Below are positions 11,685-23,275 of a DNA stretch of 64,000 nucleotides, piece after piece. The stretch is taken from assembly GCF_023091745.1 (NCBI RefSeq), contig NC_068920.1:121552622-121616621 (forward strand), in the 5' to 3' direction. Source of the DNA: Budorcas taxicolor. Lineage: Eukaryota > Chordata > Mammalia > Artiodactyla > Bovidae. Every line of letters begins with the position of its first letter. Within the stretch, counting starts at the first letter, position 1. Position numbers and translations under genes: made by a program. Below the pieces are notes generated by a model. It did not search any database, was not told where the DNA came from, and was given only the letters and a program-made list of their open reading frames with translations.

Positions 11685-12400
11685 TTTAAAGGAAGTCTAT
11701 TTGCACTGTTGTTCATAATATCAAGAAAGTGGAACACTATTTAACAATGGGACCTTCATTAAATGCATTATGCTATATTCCACAAAATGAAATCTTATCC
11801 AGTCTTTAAAACGACATTGTGGAAGAAAATACTACTACAGTCACAGTAGCCAAAGTTAGTCCTATTGATACAAAGCCTGTACTACTACTTGCCAGGTACG
11901 ATTCTAACTCCTTGGCAAATGTTGACTCACTTAAACATTCACAACAACTGTGTGAATTAGGAACAATTATTATTCCCATTTTTCAGATGAGGAAACTGCA
12001 ATACCTTTATCAATTAAAGGATATGCCTAAGGGTCATACAGCAAGTAAGTAACAAAGTTGGTATTCAAATCCGCCCAGGCTAGCTGCAGAGTCCACACTG
12101 CTAACTGGATGATGACAAAGGAAACTGTTAATCATTTATCAGTAAGGGAGAAAAGCCAGGTTAAAATAAAAAAAAAAGGTTGGAAAGTGTGATTCCAATT
12201 CTACATCAAACATTTAAAAAATCATATGACTATATTATTTTATTACATAAAAAATTACTGTAATGATATATGCCATAGTGTTAACAATGAGAGATCAGAG
12301 TTTAAATGCTTTTTAATTCCCTCTTTATAATATTCTGAATTGTCTACATTTTCTGTAATACACACTTACTGACTGTTTTAATGAGGAAAAAATTGTTTAA
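11685..12400 (+). mobile_element. old L1M-type 3' end, split by MIR
   Basis: Left part (ttgttcataatatcaagaaag ... cagtctttaaaacgacattg, to about 11838) and right part (taatgatatatgccatagtg ... ctacattttctgtaata, about 12118-12400) are typical of the old L1 3' region. They are separated by a MIR at about 11850-12112. Boundaries are approximate. Confidence 0.5.
11850..12112 (-). repeat. MIR
   Basis: Antisense MIR with clear core: attattattcccatttttca, gatgaggaaactgcaatacc, catacagcaagtaagtaaca. The plus-strand 77-codon frame across it is a shadow. Confidence 0.75.
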
Positions 12401-13370
12401 ACAAAACCATCTCTTGGTGAAATCAACTCAACAATTGTGACCTTTATGCAAGGCCTCCTGATATGAAAGGAAGGAGAGCTCAGTCATATCCTACAGAAAA
12501 TGTTCAACAACATGCCCAGATCACATCATGCCAACCATCTTGCCTCAGAGAAAAGTGAGCTTCAAACTTATTAATGTGTAAATCCAGTGCATGGGAGGTG
12601 AGCTCTGCAGAGCAGCAAGCAGATGTTAGAAAGCTGAAGCTGGCAGGGACCTCAAACTTCTTGAATCTATCCCCTCATTTGGTAGAAACTGAGGCTTGAG
12701 ACATTACCCATACGAAGATGTTTAACTGGGAGGCCCTTATAGAAAAATGGCATTATCCTCAAGAAACAGAACTCAGTAAGAAATTTCACAAGTCATTTAA
12801 AATTTAGTCACAAAAAGTCATGGCAATAGCAAGAGGGCATTTGAGAAGATTTTTTATCTTCCTGTGGCCATGAAAGTTTGCTGTGAGTAAGCTCTATGAG
12901 TATATTGTAGCAAAGATTCATGCATATAATTTGGGAGAATTCAAAATTAGCTATAACTGAGAAGAATCTACCACAGATGATGACATGGACACGTAGCCTT
13001 CTTTTCCCAGGCTACACCCTCTAACAGGGCTGGGTTACAGACATTCTCCCCGAAGGTGCCAGTGGAGGTAACCCAGCGTTCTTGAACTTCTACTTTAGTC
13101 TAGAGTCCCTGAGGAAAGGGTAAATTGAAAAACCAAGTCTCCCAACCAGCCCCACCTTCCAAGACATCATGGTGACTCATGGGAGGATGGTAGAGAGAGC
13201 TGACAATCTCTGAGCAACATGGTTTTTCAAAGCTTGACCTTTTCAACAGCTGCTCCCAGGAACAGGGCCAGTTAGTGAGTCCAGCTGATAGAGCAGCATG
13301 TCCTAACAGCTCCCCTCCCAGCTGCATGCCTTCCAGTATCTCTTGCTGATTCCAGGACTTGAGCTCCCTG
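12401..13370. other. anonymous sequence with MIR-like patch
   Basis: Mostly unrecognised. 12630-12720 (agctggcagggacctcaaac ... gaaactgaggcttgagac) looks like a diverged MIR-family core. 13000-13365 is GC-richer but shows no splice-flanked conserved frame that I can support. Confidence 0.4.
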
Positions 13371-14703
13371 GCTGTGTGGATCACAACAAACTGTGGAAAA
13401 TTCTTCAAGAGATGGCAATACTAGACCATCTTACCTTCCTCCTGAGAAATCTGTATGCAGATCAAGAAGCAATAGTTAGAACTAGACATGTAACAACAGA
13501 CTGGTTCCAAATCGGGAAAGGAGTATGTTAAGGCTGTATATTGTCACCCTGCTTATTTAACTTATATGCAGAGTACATCATGGGAAATGCCGGCCTGGTT
13601 GAAGCACTAGCTGGAATCAAGATTGCCAGGAGAAATATTGATAACCTCAGGTATGCAGACAGATGGCACCCCATTCCAGTACTCTTGCCTGGAAAATCCC
13701 ATGGATGGAGGAGCCTGGTAGGCAGCAGTCCATGAGGTCGTGAAGAGTTGGACACGACTAAGCGACTTCACTTTCACTTTTCACTTTCATGCATTGGAGA
13801 AGGAAATGGCAACCCACTCCAGTGTTCTTGCCTTGAGAATCCCAGGGACGGGGGAGCCTGGTAGGCTGCCATCTATGGGGTTGCACAGAGTCGGACACGA
13901 CTGAAGCGACCTAGCAGCAGTAGCAGCAGATATGCAGATGACACCACCCTTATAGCAGAAAGTGAAGAAGAACTAAACAGCCTCTTGATGAAAGTGAAAA
14001 AGGAGAGTGAAAAAGTTGGCTTAAAACTTAACATTCAGAAAGCTAAGATCATAGCATCTGGTCCCATCACGTCAAGGCAAACAGATAGGGAAACAATGGA
14101 AACAGTGACAGACTTTATTTGGGGGGGCTCCAAAATCACTGCAGATGGTAACTGCAGTCATGAAATTAAAAAATGCTTGCTCCTTGGAAGAAAAGCTATG
14201 ATCAAACTAAACAGCATATTAAAAACAGACATTATTTTACTAGACAAAGGTCCATCTAGTCAAAGCTATGGTTTTTCCAGTAGTCATGCATGCATGTGAG
14301 GGTTGGACTAAAGAAAGCTGAGTGCTAAAGAATTGATGCTTTTGAACTGTGGTGTTGGAGAGGACTCTTGAGAGTCCCTTGGACTGCAAGGAGATCCAAC
14401 CAGTCCATCCTAAAGGAGATCAGTCCTGAATATTCATTGGAAGGACTGATGCTGAAGCTGAAACTCTAGTACTTTGGTCACCTGATGTGAAGAACTGACT
14501 TCTTAGAAAAGACCCTGATGCTGGGAGGGATTGGGGGCAGGAGGAGAAGAGGACGACAGAGGATGAGATGGTTGGATGGCATCACCAACTCGATGGACAT
14601 GAGTCTGAGAAAGCTGAGAGTTGGTGAAGGACAGGGAAGCCTGACATGCTGCAGTCCACAGGGGTTGCAAAGAATCAGACACGACTGAGCAACTGAACCA
14701 AAC
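13371..14703 (+). mobile_element. BovB LINE, 5'-truncated, SINE-split RT
   Basis: Starts in the RT at CVDHNKLWKIL-like sequence and runs to a BovB tail (cacgactgagcaactgaacc). A Bov-A2 has inserted directly inside the catalytic motif, so upstream sequence ends RYAD at 13660 and DTT resumes after 13930. The remaining frames contain further stops and a poly-G frameshift near 14120 (gggggggctcc). Confidence 0.9.
13660..13930 (+). mobile_element. Bov-A2 SINE, dimeric
   Basis: Two Bov-A monomers joined by the ttcactttcacttttcac linker and ending in an AGC-type tail (agcagcagtagcagcaga). TSD tatgcaga at 13652-13659 and 13931-13938 lies inside the BovB YADD codons. Confidence 0.92.
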
Positions 14704-15305
14704 TGGCTCAATGATGATGTATCACCTCTAGAGGGCAGCTCAAAACAGGGCTTTAGCTGAGTTCTGGAATGATTTTAAAGAAACTGTTCAAATGTCCTGG
14801 AGTACATTAATCAAACAAGCCTACACTCTTTCACAGAATGTCACAATTTTCATTGTCTTCTCAAGTCATTTGCAGAACTCTTGGACTCCTGTGTACAGAC
14901 CAAAAATGTATACAAGTATTTAAACTAAATGGAACTATTTGATAAGAGTTGCTAGTCTTACAAAGAAAGAACTGAGAAGTTTCAAAGGGAAGGTTTTTTT
15001 CAGCTGTAATAGTGAACAAGGCATTCATTGAGGAGATGGCCTTTGAGCTGGGCCTTACAGATGGACCTAAATAAGAAAAGATACAGCAGAACAGAAATAC
15101 CTAGACAGTGAGAAATGTTTGAACAAGATTTTGGAGCTATGAAAGAGTCATAACACAGCAAAACAAGAAGTTGTTTTTTCTAAGATAGAGGTGTCCTATA
15201 TCCAAGCCAAGAACTGAGAAGAGAACAATATTTTATCAAATCTAAGATGGCACAACTGTATCAATTGCAAGATGCACTCTGATTTCAGAAATGTTTTCAT
15301 CGTTT
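14704..15305. other. anonymous sequence with old repeat
   Basis: 14990-15190 (attgaggagatggcctttga, gctgggccttacagatgg) resembles the unnamed old repeat also seen at 19380-19730. No gene is seen. Confidence 0.35.
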
Positions 15306-15320
15306 AAAAAATGTGTTTTA

Positions 15321-17891
15321 ACCAAAACCTGACAAAGATGTCACAAAAAAAGAAAACTACAGGCCAGTATCACTGATGAACATAGATGCAAAAATCCTCA
15401 ACAAAATTCTAGCAATCAGAATCCAACAACACATTAAAAAGATCATACACCATGACCAAGTGGGCTTTATCCCAGGGATGCAAGGATTCTTCAATATCCA
15501 CAAATCAATCAATGTAATTCACCACATTAACAAATTGAAAAATAAAAGCCATATGAATATCTCAATAGATGCAGAGAAGGCCTTTGACAAAATTCAACAT
15601 CCATTTATGATAAAAACTCTCCAGAAAGCAGGAATAGAAGGAACATACCTCAACATAATAAAAGCTATATATGACAAACCCACAGCAAACATTATCCTCA
15701 ATGGTGAAAAATTGAAAGCATTTCCCCTAAAGTCAGGAACAAGACAAGGGTGTCCACTTTCACCGCTACTATTCAACATAGTTCTGGAAGTTTTGGCCAC
15801 AGCAATCAGAGCAGAAAAAGAAATAAAAGGAATCCAAATTGGAAAAGAAGAAGTAAAACTCTCACTGTTTGCAGATGACATGATCCTCTACATAGAAAAC
15901 CCTAAAGACTCCACCAGAAAATTACTAGAGCTCATCAATGAATATAGTAAAGTTGCAGGATATAAAATCAACACACAGAAATCCCTTGCATTCCTATACA
16001 CCAATAATGAGAAAGTAGAAAAAGAAATTAAGGAAACAATTCCATTCACCATTGCAACGAAAAGAATAAAATACTTAGGAATATATCTACCCAAAGAAAC
16101 TAAAGACCTATATATAGAAAATTATAAAACACTGATGAAAGAAATCAAAGAGGACACTAATAGATGGAGAAATATACCATGTTCATGGATCGGAAGAATC
16201 AATATAGTGAAAATGAGTATACTACCCAAAGCAATTTACAAATTCAATGCAATCCCTATCAAGCTACCAGCCATATTTTTCACAGAACTAGAACAAATAA
16301 TTTCAAGATTTGTATGGAAATACAAAAAACCTCGAATTGCCAAAGCAATCTTGAGAAAGAAGAATAGAACTGGAGGAATCAACTTGCCTGACTTCAGGCT
16401 CTACTACAAAGCCACAGTCATCAAAACAGTATGGTACTGGCACAAAGACAGACATATAGATCAATGGTACAAAATAGAAAGCCCAGAGATAAATCCACAC
16501 AGATATGGACACCTTATCTTTGACAAAGGAGGCAAGAATATACAATGGAGTAAAGACAATCTCTTTAACAAGTGGTGCTGGGAAAACTGGTCAACCACTT
16601 GTAAAAGAATGAAACTAGATCACTTTCTAACACCGCACACAAATATAAACTCAAAATGGATTAAAGATCTAAATGTAAGACCAGAAACTATAAAACTCCT
16701 AGAGGAGAACATAGGCAAAACACTCTCAGACATAAATCACAGCAGGATCCTCTATGATCCACCTCCCAGAATTCTGGAAATAAAAGCAAAAATAAACAAA
16801 TGGGATCTAATTAAAATTAAAAGCTTCTGCACAACAAAGGAAACTATAAGCAAGGTGAAAAGACAGCCTTCTGAATGGGAGAAAATAATAGCAAATGAAG
16901 CAACTGACAAACAACTAATCTCAAAAATATACAAGCAACTTATGCAGCTCAATTCCAGAAAAATAAACGACCCAATCAAAAAATGGGCCAAAGAACTAAA
17001 TAGACATTTCTCCAAAGAAGACATACGGATGGCTAACAAACACATGAAAAGATGCTCAACATCACTCATTATCAGAGAAATGCAAATCAAAACCACAATG
17101 AGGTACCACTTCACACCAGTCAGAATGGCTGCGATCCAAAAATCTGCAAGCAATAAATGCTGGAGAGGGTGTGGAGAAAAGGGAACCCTCCTACACTGTT
17201 GGTGGGAATGCAACCTAGTACAGCCACTATGGAGAACAGTGTGGAGATTCCTTAAAAAATTGCAAATAGAACTCCCTTATGACCCAGCAATCCCACTGCT
17301 GGGCATACACACCGAGGAAACCAGAATTGAAAGAGACACATGTACCCCAATATTCATCGCAGCACTGTTTATAATAGCCAGGACATGGAAACAACCTAGA
17401 TGTCCATCAGCAGATGAATGGATAAGAAAGCTGTGGTACATATACACAATGGAGTATTACTCAGCCGTTAAAAAGAATTCATTTGAATCAGTTCTGATGA
17501 GATGGACGAAACTGGAGCCGATTATACAGAGTGAAGTCAGCCAGAAAGAAAAACACCAATACAGTATACTAACACATATATATGGAATTTAGAAAGATGG
17601 CAATGACGACCCTGTATGCAAGACAGGAAAAAAGACGCAGCTGTCTATAACGGACTTTTGGACTCAGAGGGAGAGGGAGAGGGTGGGATGATATGGGAGA
17701 ATGGCATTCTATCATGTATACTATCATGTAAGAATTGAATCGCTAGTCTATGTCTGACGCAGGATACAGCATGCTTGGGGCTGGTGCATGGGGATGACCC
17801 ACAGAGATGTTATGGGGAGGGAGGGGGGAGGGGGGTTCATGTTTGGGAACACATGTAAGAATTAAAGATTTTAAAATAAAAATAAAAATTA
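15321..17891 (+). mobile_element. young ruminant L1, 5'-truncated, with TSD
   Basis: Insertion with perfect 15-bp TSDs, aaaaaatgtgtttta at 15306-15320 and 17892-17906. It contains the ORF2 3' two-thirds, a 3' UTR with ruminant L1 landmarks (gagagggagagggtgggatg, gggagggaggggggaggg) and an A-rich tail (about 17864-17891). Removing it joins the flanks as tgtgtttta-catttctccaaag, where an older L1 begins. It has no promoter because all 5' sequence and ORF1 are missing. Confidence 0.95.
15322..17592 (+). CDS. L1 ORF2p C-terminal remnant, open frame (partial)
   Basis: The frame is open from the insertion junction (codon CCA at 15322) to TAG at 17590-17592: 756 sense codons, or 738 from the first ATG at 15376. 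ORF2p is the L1 endonuclease/reverse transcriptase. The endonuclease and the first RT blocks are absent. Visible from the ATG: SIDAEKAFDKIQHPFM (about residues 63-78), TRQGCPLSPLLFNIVLEVL (about 121-139), the catalytic FADD at residues 165-168 (15868-15879), and the C-terminal Cys motif CWRGC...H...C (C-x3-C-x7-H-x4-C, about 595-612). No frameshift or stop is present, unlike the other LINE copies here, which suggests a recent insertion. Without endonuclease or promoter it is not autonomous, and I know of no role for it. The antisense frames across it are shadows. Confidence 0.9.
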   Translation, partial: PKPDKDVTKKENYRPVSLMNIDAKILNKILAIRIQQHIKKIIHHDQVGFIPGMQGFFNIHKSINVIHHINKLKNKSHMNISIDAEKAFDKIQHPFMIKTLQKAGIEGTYLNIIKAIYDKPTANIILNGEKLKAFPLKSGTRQGCPLSPLLFNIVLEVLATAIRAEKEIKGIQIGKEEVKLSLFADDMILYIENPKDSTRKLLELINEYSKVAGYKINTQKSLAFLYTNNEKVEKEIKETIPFTIATKRIKYLGIYLPKETKDLYIENYKTLMKEIKEDTNRWRNIPCSWIGRINIVKMSILPKAIYKFNAIPIKLPAIFFTELEQIISRFVWKYKKPRIAKAILRKKNRTGGINLPDFRLYYKATVIKTVWYWHKDRHIDQWYKIESPEINPHRYGHLIFDKGGKNIQWSKDNLFNKWCWENWSTTCKRMKLDHFLTPHTNINSKWIKDLNVRPETIKLLEENIGKTLSDINHSRILYDPPPRILEIKAKINKWDLIKIKSFCTTKETISKVKRQPSEWEKIIANEATDKQLISKIYKQLMQLNSRKINDPIKKWAKELNRHFSKEDIRMANKHMKRCSTSLIIREMQIKTTMRYHFTPVRMAAIQKSASNKCWRGCGEKGTLLHCWWECNLVQPLWRTVWRFLKKLQIELPYDPAIPLLGIHTEETRIERDTCTPIFIAALFIIARTWKQPRCPSADEWIRKLWYIYTMEYYSAVKKNSFESVLMRWTKLEPIIQSEVSQKEKHQYSILTHIYGI

Positions 17892-17906
17892 AAAAAATGT
17901 GTTTTA

Positions 17907-18812
17907 CATTTCTCCAAAGAAGAAATATAGATGGCCAACCAAAACATGAAAAGATGCTCAGCATCACTAATTATTAGAGAAATGCAAATCAAAACTACAG
18001 TGATGTATCATTTCACACCAGTCAGAAGGGCCATCATCAAAAAGTCTACTAACAATAAATGCTGGCGAGGGTGTACAGAAAAGGGAACCCTCCTGTAATG
18101 TGGGTTAGAATCTAAATTGCTACAACCACTATGGAGAACAGTGTGGAGGTTCTTTAAAAAACTAAAAACAGACCTATCATTTAATCCAACAATTCCACTC
18201 CTAGGTATACATCCAGAGAATACCAGAATTTGAAAGGACACATATACCCCAATGTTCACTTCAGCACTACTCACAATAGCCAGGACATAGAGGCAACGTA
18301 AATGTCCATCAACAGAAGACTAGATAAAGAAAATGTGATAAATATATACAACAGGATATTGCTCAGCCATAAAAAGGTATGAAGCTGTATCATTTGCAGA
18401 GACGTATATGGGCCTAAAGATTGTCATACAGAGTGAAGTAAGCCAGAAAGAGAACAACAAATATTATATATTAACACATATATGTGGAATCTGGAAAAAT
18501 GCTAAAGATTATCTTATTTGGAAAGCAGAAATAGACACATGAACATAGAGAACAAACATGGTTCCCAAGGGGGCATGAGGGGGTAGGATGAATTGGGAGA
18601 CTGGGATTGATATATACCACTACTATGTATAAAATAGGTAACTAATTAGAAACTACTGTCTAGCACAGGGAACTCTATTCCTTGCTCTGTGGTGATGGAA
18701 AGGGAAGGAAATCCAAAAAGAGGTGATCTATGCATATATATGGCTGCTTTATTTTGCTATGCAGCAGAAATTGACACAGCAGTGCAAAGCAACTATATTT
18801 CAATAAAAGAAA
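17907..18812 (+). mobile_element. older L1, ORF2 C-terminus and 3' end
   Basis: Starts catttctccaaagaagaaat and follows the L1 ORF2 C-terminal region (CWRGC-type codons with stops, near 18059) to the 3' end tcaataaaagaaatag. The translated frame is interrupted by stops. It was the neighbour of the target when the young L1 (15321-17891) inserted. Confidence 0.85.
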
Positions 18813-18814
18813 TA

Positions 18815-19345
18815 GATGGATAAACAGTGGTATATTCATGGGGTGACATATTATTCATCAATAAAAGAAATCCATGCTCAAGAGCACAGGATATGGCAGA
18901 ACTTTAAAGCATACTACTAAGTGAAAGAAGCCAGTCTGACAAGCTATAAGTGTATCATTCCAACTCTTTGACATTCTAGAAAAGGCAAGACTTTGGAGAC
19001 AGGAAAAAGATCAGTAGTTGCTAGGAAGTTCAGGTGGCTAGAGTGAGGAGGGGGAATGGGTGACTAGGTAGAACACATGGGATTTTTTAAGGCAGTGAAA
19101 TGATTCTGTATGATACTGTAATTGTGGATTCATGTAATTATCCAGATGCAACCTATGGACTTCTGTTACAATTAATGTATCAATATTGGTTAATTAATTG
19201 AAGTAAATATAGTATATTATAGCATAATGTTTATAACAGGAGAAACAGTGGGGAGGGCAATGAGAGGTTGTAAAGGAACTCTTTTTACTTTCTACTCAAT
19301 CATTCTATAAACCTAAAACTGCTTAAAATATAGATAAATTTAAAA
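18815..19345 (+). mobile_element. old L1M-type 3' end
   Basis: Landmarks: aaacagtggtatattcatgg, actaagtgaaagaagccag, ttgacattctagaaaaggca, gacaggaaaaagatcagtag. These match the old L1M/L1MA-type 3' region. It is diverged and non-coding. Confidence 0.7.
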
Positions 19346-19379
19346 AAATCACATCACTAACAAAAAAAAAGGTGTCTTA

Positions 19380-19730
19380 GAATAGATGAAACACAGTTAG
19401 TAAGGGTCATATTATAGAAGGTCTTAAAAATCAGATAGGAAGGGTAAATGGTAAGGAAGGGGGAACCTAGAAGGCTTTTGAGCAGGGTTGTGATATTATG
19501 CTTTATGAAGATAGCTCTAGTTTCTGCAAGGAGGCCAAGGTGAGCTATGTTGTGCTAAAGCCACTACATTAGTTCAGGGCCAAAGGAGCTAGAGGAGTGG
19601 CAATAGGAACAGAAAGGTCAGACATAAGAGATATTTTCAAGGAAAACCCAAGTGAGTCAACCACACAGACATGTCGAATGAGAGAGGAGTCAAAGATGAA
19701 TTCTAGATGGGTAATGAGGAAGAATGTGCT
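19380..19730 (+). repeat. old mammalian repeat, family not named
   Basis: agaaggtcttaaaaatcaga, ttttgagcagggttgtgata and agaggagtcaaagatgaatt follow the order of a widespread old repeat (gccttgtaggccatgg ... agcaggggagtgacatg ... gaggagtcaaggatgact). Family name undetermined. Confidence 0.4.
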
Positions 19731-20088
19731 ATGACTGTCATATTTTATGTTTCCAACTTATGTTTTCTTCTTGCATGTTTTTTCCTTTCCTGATTTTGTA
19801 TAGACAGTAACTTTTGTAATTCCTTTTCTTCTCTATTTACTGTTTTAAAATTTTTTATTCCTATTTTTATAGTGATAATGGTGGCCCTTACATATTTAAG
19901 CCTACATTTTTATGCAGACAAAAAATTAATAGCTACTTCTTCTCAAACAGAATGGAATATTTAATTGATTTTTCTTTCCTCCCCATCCACATCCTCATCC
20001 CTACCGCTTTCAGAATTTTATTTGAGTGCTAGATTTAGGCACATTTTATATCTAGTCATAAGTGTTAATTAATTATGCTATAATAGGC
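19731..20088. other. anonymous T-rich sequence
   Basis: No gene or repeat is recognised. It is pyrimidine-rich and low in GC. Confidence 0.4.
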
Positions 20089-22165
20089 AAAGGAGAAACG
20101 GAAAGCTATACCCATCTGAATGCAGAGTTCCAAAGAACAGCTGGGGGAGATAAGAAAGCCTTCCTAAGAGATCAGTGAAAAGAAATAGAAGAAAACAATA
20201 GAATGGGAAAGACTAGAGATCTCTTCAAGAAAATTAGAGATACCAAAGGAACATTTCATACAAAGATGGGCTCAACAAAGGACAGAAATGGTATGGACCT
20301 AACAGAAGCAGAAGATATTAAGAGGTTGCAAAAATACACAGAATTATACAAAAAAGATCTTAATGACCCAGAAAACCACGATGGTGTGATCACTCACCTA
20401 GTGCCAGACATCCTGGAATGTGAAGTCAAGTGGGCCTTAGGAAGCATCACTATGAACAAAGCTAGTAGAGGTGATGGAATTCCAGTTGAGCTACAAATCC
20501 TGAAAAGATGATGCTGTAAAAGTGCTGCACTCAATATGTGAGCAAATTTGGAAAATGCAGCAATGGCCACAGGACTGGAAAAGGTCAGTTTTCATTCCAA
20601 TCCCAAAGAAGGGCAATGCCAAAGAATGTCCAAACTACTGCACAATTGCTCTCATCTCACACTAGCAAAGTAATGCTCAAAATTCTTCAATCTAGGCTTC
20701 AACAGTATATAAGCCATGAACTTTCAAATGTTCAAGCTGGATTTCGAAAAAGCAGAGGAACCAGAGATCAAATTGCCAACATCCACTGGATCATAGAAAA
20801 AGCAAGAGAATTCCAGAAAAACACCTACTTCTGCTTCACTGACTATGCTAAAACCTTTGTGTGGATCACAATGAACTGTGGAAAATTCTTCAAGAGATGG
20901 GAACCAGACCATCTTACCTACCTTCTGCAAAACCTGCATGCAGGTCAAGAAGCAACAGTTAGAACTGGACATCGAAGCACAGACTGATTCCAAATCGGGA
21001 AAGGAGTACATCAATGCTGTTTATTGTCACCCTACTTATTTAACTTATATGCAGAGTACATCATGAGAAATGCCGAGCTGAATGAAGCACTAGCTGGAAT
21101 CAAGATAGCTGGGAGAAATATCAATAATCTCAGATATATAGCAGAAAGTGAAGAACTAAAGAGCCTCTTGATGAAAGTGAACAAGGAGAGTGAAAAATCT
21201 GGCTTAAAACTCAGCATTCAAAAAACGAATATCATGGCATCCAGTCACATCACTTCATGGCAAACAGATGAGGAAACAACGGAAACAATGAGAGACTTTA
21301 TTTTCTTGGGCTCCAAAATCACTGCAGATGGTGACTGCTGCTGCTGCTAAGTCACTTCCGTCATGTCCGACTCTGTGCGACCCCATAGACGGCAGCCCAC
21401 CAGGCTCCCCCGCCCCTGGGATTCTTCAGGCAAGAATCATGGAGTGGGTTGCCATTTCCTTCTCCAATGCATGAAAGTGAAAAATGAAAGTGAAGTCGCT
21501 CAATCGTGTCTGACTCTTAGCAATCCCATGGACCGCAGCCTACCATATTCCTCCATCCATGGGATTTTCCAGGCAAGAGTACTGGAGTGGGGTGCCATTG
21601 CCTTCTCCAGCTGATGGTGACTGCAGCCATGAAATTAAAAGAGATTTGCTCCTTGGAAGAAAAGCTATGACCAACCTAGACAGCATATTAAAAAGCAGAG
21701 ATATTACTTTGCCAACAAAGGTCCGTCTAGTCAAAGCTTTGGTTTTTCCAGTACTCATGCATCTAGTCATGCATGACCATAAAGAAAGCTGAGCGCTAGA
21801 GAATTGATGCTTTTGAACTGTGGGTTTGGAGAAGAATTTTGAGAGCCTCTTGGACAGCGAGGAGATCAAACCAGTCAATCCTAAAGGAAATCAATCCTGA
21901 ATATTAATTGGAATGACAGATGCTGAAGTTCCAATACTTTGACCATCTGATGTGAAGAGCTGTCTCATTAGAAAAGACCTGATGTTGGAAAGACTGAAGG
22001 CAAGAAGAGAAAAGGACGACAGAGGAAGAGATGGTTGGATGGTATCACTGACTCAACGGACATGAGTTTGAGCAAGCTCCAGGAGATGGTGAAGGACAGG
22101 GAAGGTTGGCGTGCTGCAGTTCATGGGGGCGCAGAGAGTCGGACATTACTGAGTGAATGAACAAC
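20089..22165 (+). mobile_element. BovB LINE, RT catalytic codons deleted
   Basis: Begins aaaggagaaacggaaagct (GEKERYTHLNAEF-like) and runs to a BovB tail near 22150. In place of RYADDTTL the translation reads RYIAESEELK (about 21129-21160), so the Asp-Asp pair of the RT active site is missing. A minus-strand Bov-A2 splits it at 21339-21612. Longest open pieces: 20203-20511 and 20538-20987. Nonfunctional. Confidence 0.9.
21339..21612 (-). mobile_element. Bov-A2 SINE, dimeric
   Basis: Antisense Bov-A2: it starts with the inverted AGC tail (tgctgctgctaagtca), and two monomers are linked by gaaagtgaaaaatgaaagtg. Perfect 12-bp TSDs gatggtgactgc at 21327-21338 and 21613-21624 lie in BovB sequence. 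Confidence 0.95.
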
Positions 22166-22764
22166 AAATGCAAAATACTCCCCCCAAACAGGATCACTTT
22201 CAAGCCATCAAAAATATATTAAAACTTATGGAGACTTCTACTCCAAGGCCTGCTATGAATTTCAGTTTATGGTCCATGTTGTGCTAATTCCTAATAATTC
22301 TTAACTACCTCTTAATTGTTGTAATTTTTAATACTGCTGTAATTTTTGTTTTCCTAACTTTTTTAGCTTTACTGCTCTTAAAACTCTGATTGATTTAGAA
22401 TATCTTATTCTTATCCCAGGATGCATGTTTCTAGAATAAAGTGTACAGTTTTAATTGCTGCACCTTAAGGAAACCATGAGAGAGATTCAGAAGGAGCACA
22501 GAAATACAATAAAATGCTTGAGGAGCGAGGGCTGCTGCTGTGTAGGGACCAACAATAATCATTAGGGATATTATATTTGGTAAAGAAATGACTTTCCGGC
22601 ATATGGTTAAGAGTTTTGAAATCAAGAGGCAAAGAAGAGGTGAGTTTACTGGTAGAATACTTATACTAATATTAGAACATTTTATGAAACTTCTACAAAA
22701 TAGAAAAATTAAAGCTGTTGAATTTCACAAGAAGTAGTTTTCCTAGACACCTTCTTTTGCCTCT
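22166..22764. other. anonymous sequence
   Basis: No gene or repeat is recognised. The minus-strand 64-codon frame at 22431-22625 has no known motif. Confidence 0.4.
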
Positions 22765-23275
22765 TCATGTCTAATCGTTATCCTTCTCTGCCCTGTTCTG
22801 TCCCTGGAAGGCTGACTAATACACACAGTATCAACAAACTCCCTTTCCCTCTGGCCAGGGTTGGGTTTGGCCAGTGAGGTGGTGATGAGAAGCCCGAGGG
22901 CAGGAGACTGGGAGATGGAGGGGAGTGAGGCTGGGATATTTGTTCCCCAGCTCCTTCTCTATCACGGCATGCAGGGTTGGCTGAGTCTATCTACTGCAAG
23001 CTGCCACTCTTGTCAGAGAGCTTTCTTCATAGTCTTTCAGGGTTCTGGGAAATATATCCTCCCTTGCCCACTCAAAGACTTGTGGGCAGTAACAGCTCCC
23101 CATTGTGCTCCCCACATACTGCTTTATCCCTTGCTGATGTCGATAAACCTTGCCCATACCTTGTAAACAGTGCATTTACTAACTTCCTTCAATTGCCTGC
23201 ATGGAGTAGCAATCCATGTCCAGACACATGCTGGACCCTGACTGACACATTATTACATCTAGAGATCCCTGCACC
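22765..23275 (+). repeat. old dispersed repeat, copy 1 of 2
   Basis: It shares ordered landmarks with 53215-53638: ccctctggcc/ctgccttctggcttcc, tttggccagtgagg / tttggccaatggga, a ttgtgggcagtaacagc / tctaggggtggtacagc block, ccttgtaaa, acttccttcaa / atcttccttcaa and gaccctgactgaca-type endings. The structure is like an old mammalian element whose end reads ctgggaccctgactgatac. The two open frames here are not supported as genes. Confidence 0.45.

Noticed and set aside
15376..17592. Longest ORF as a host gene
   Set aside because: It is L1 ORF2 (FADD, C-terminal Cys motif, L1 3' UTR, TSDs), so a retroelement remnant.
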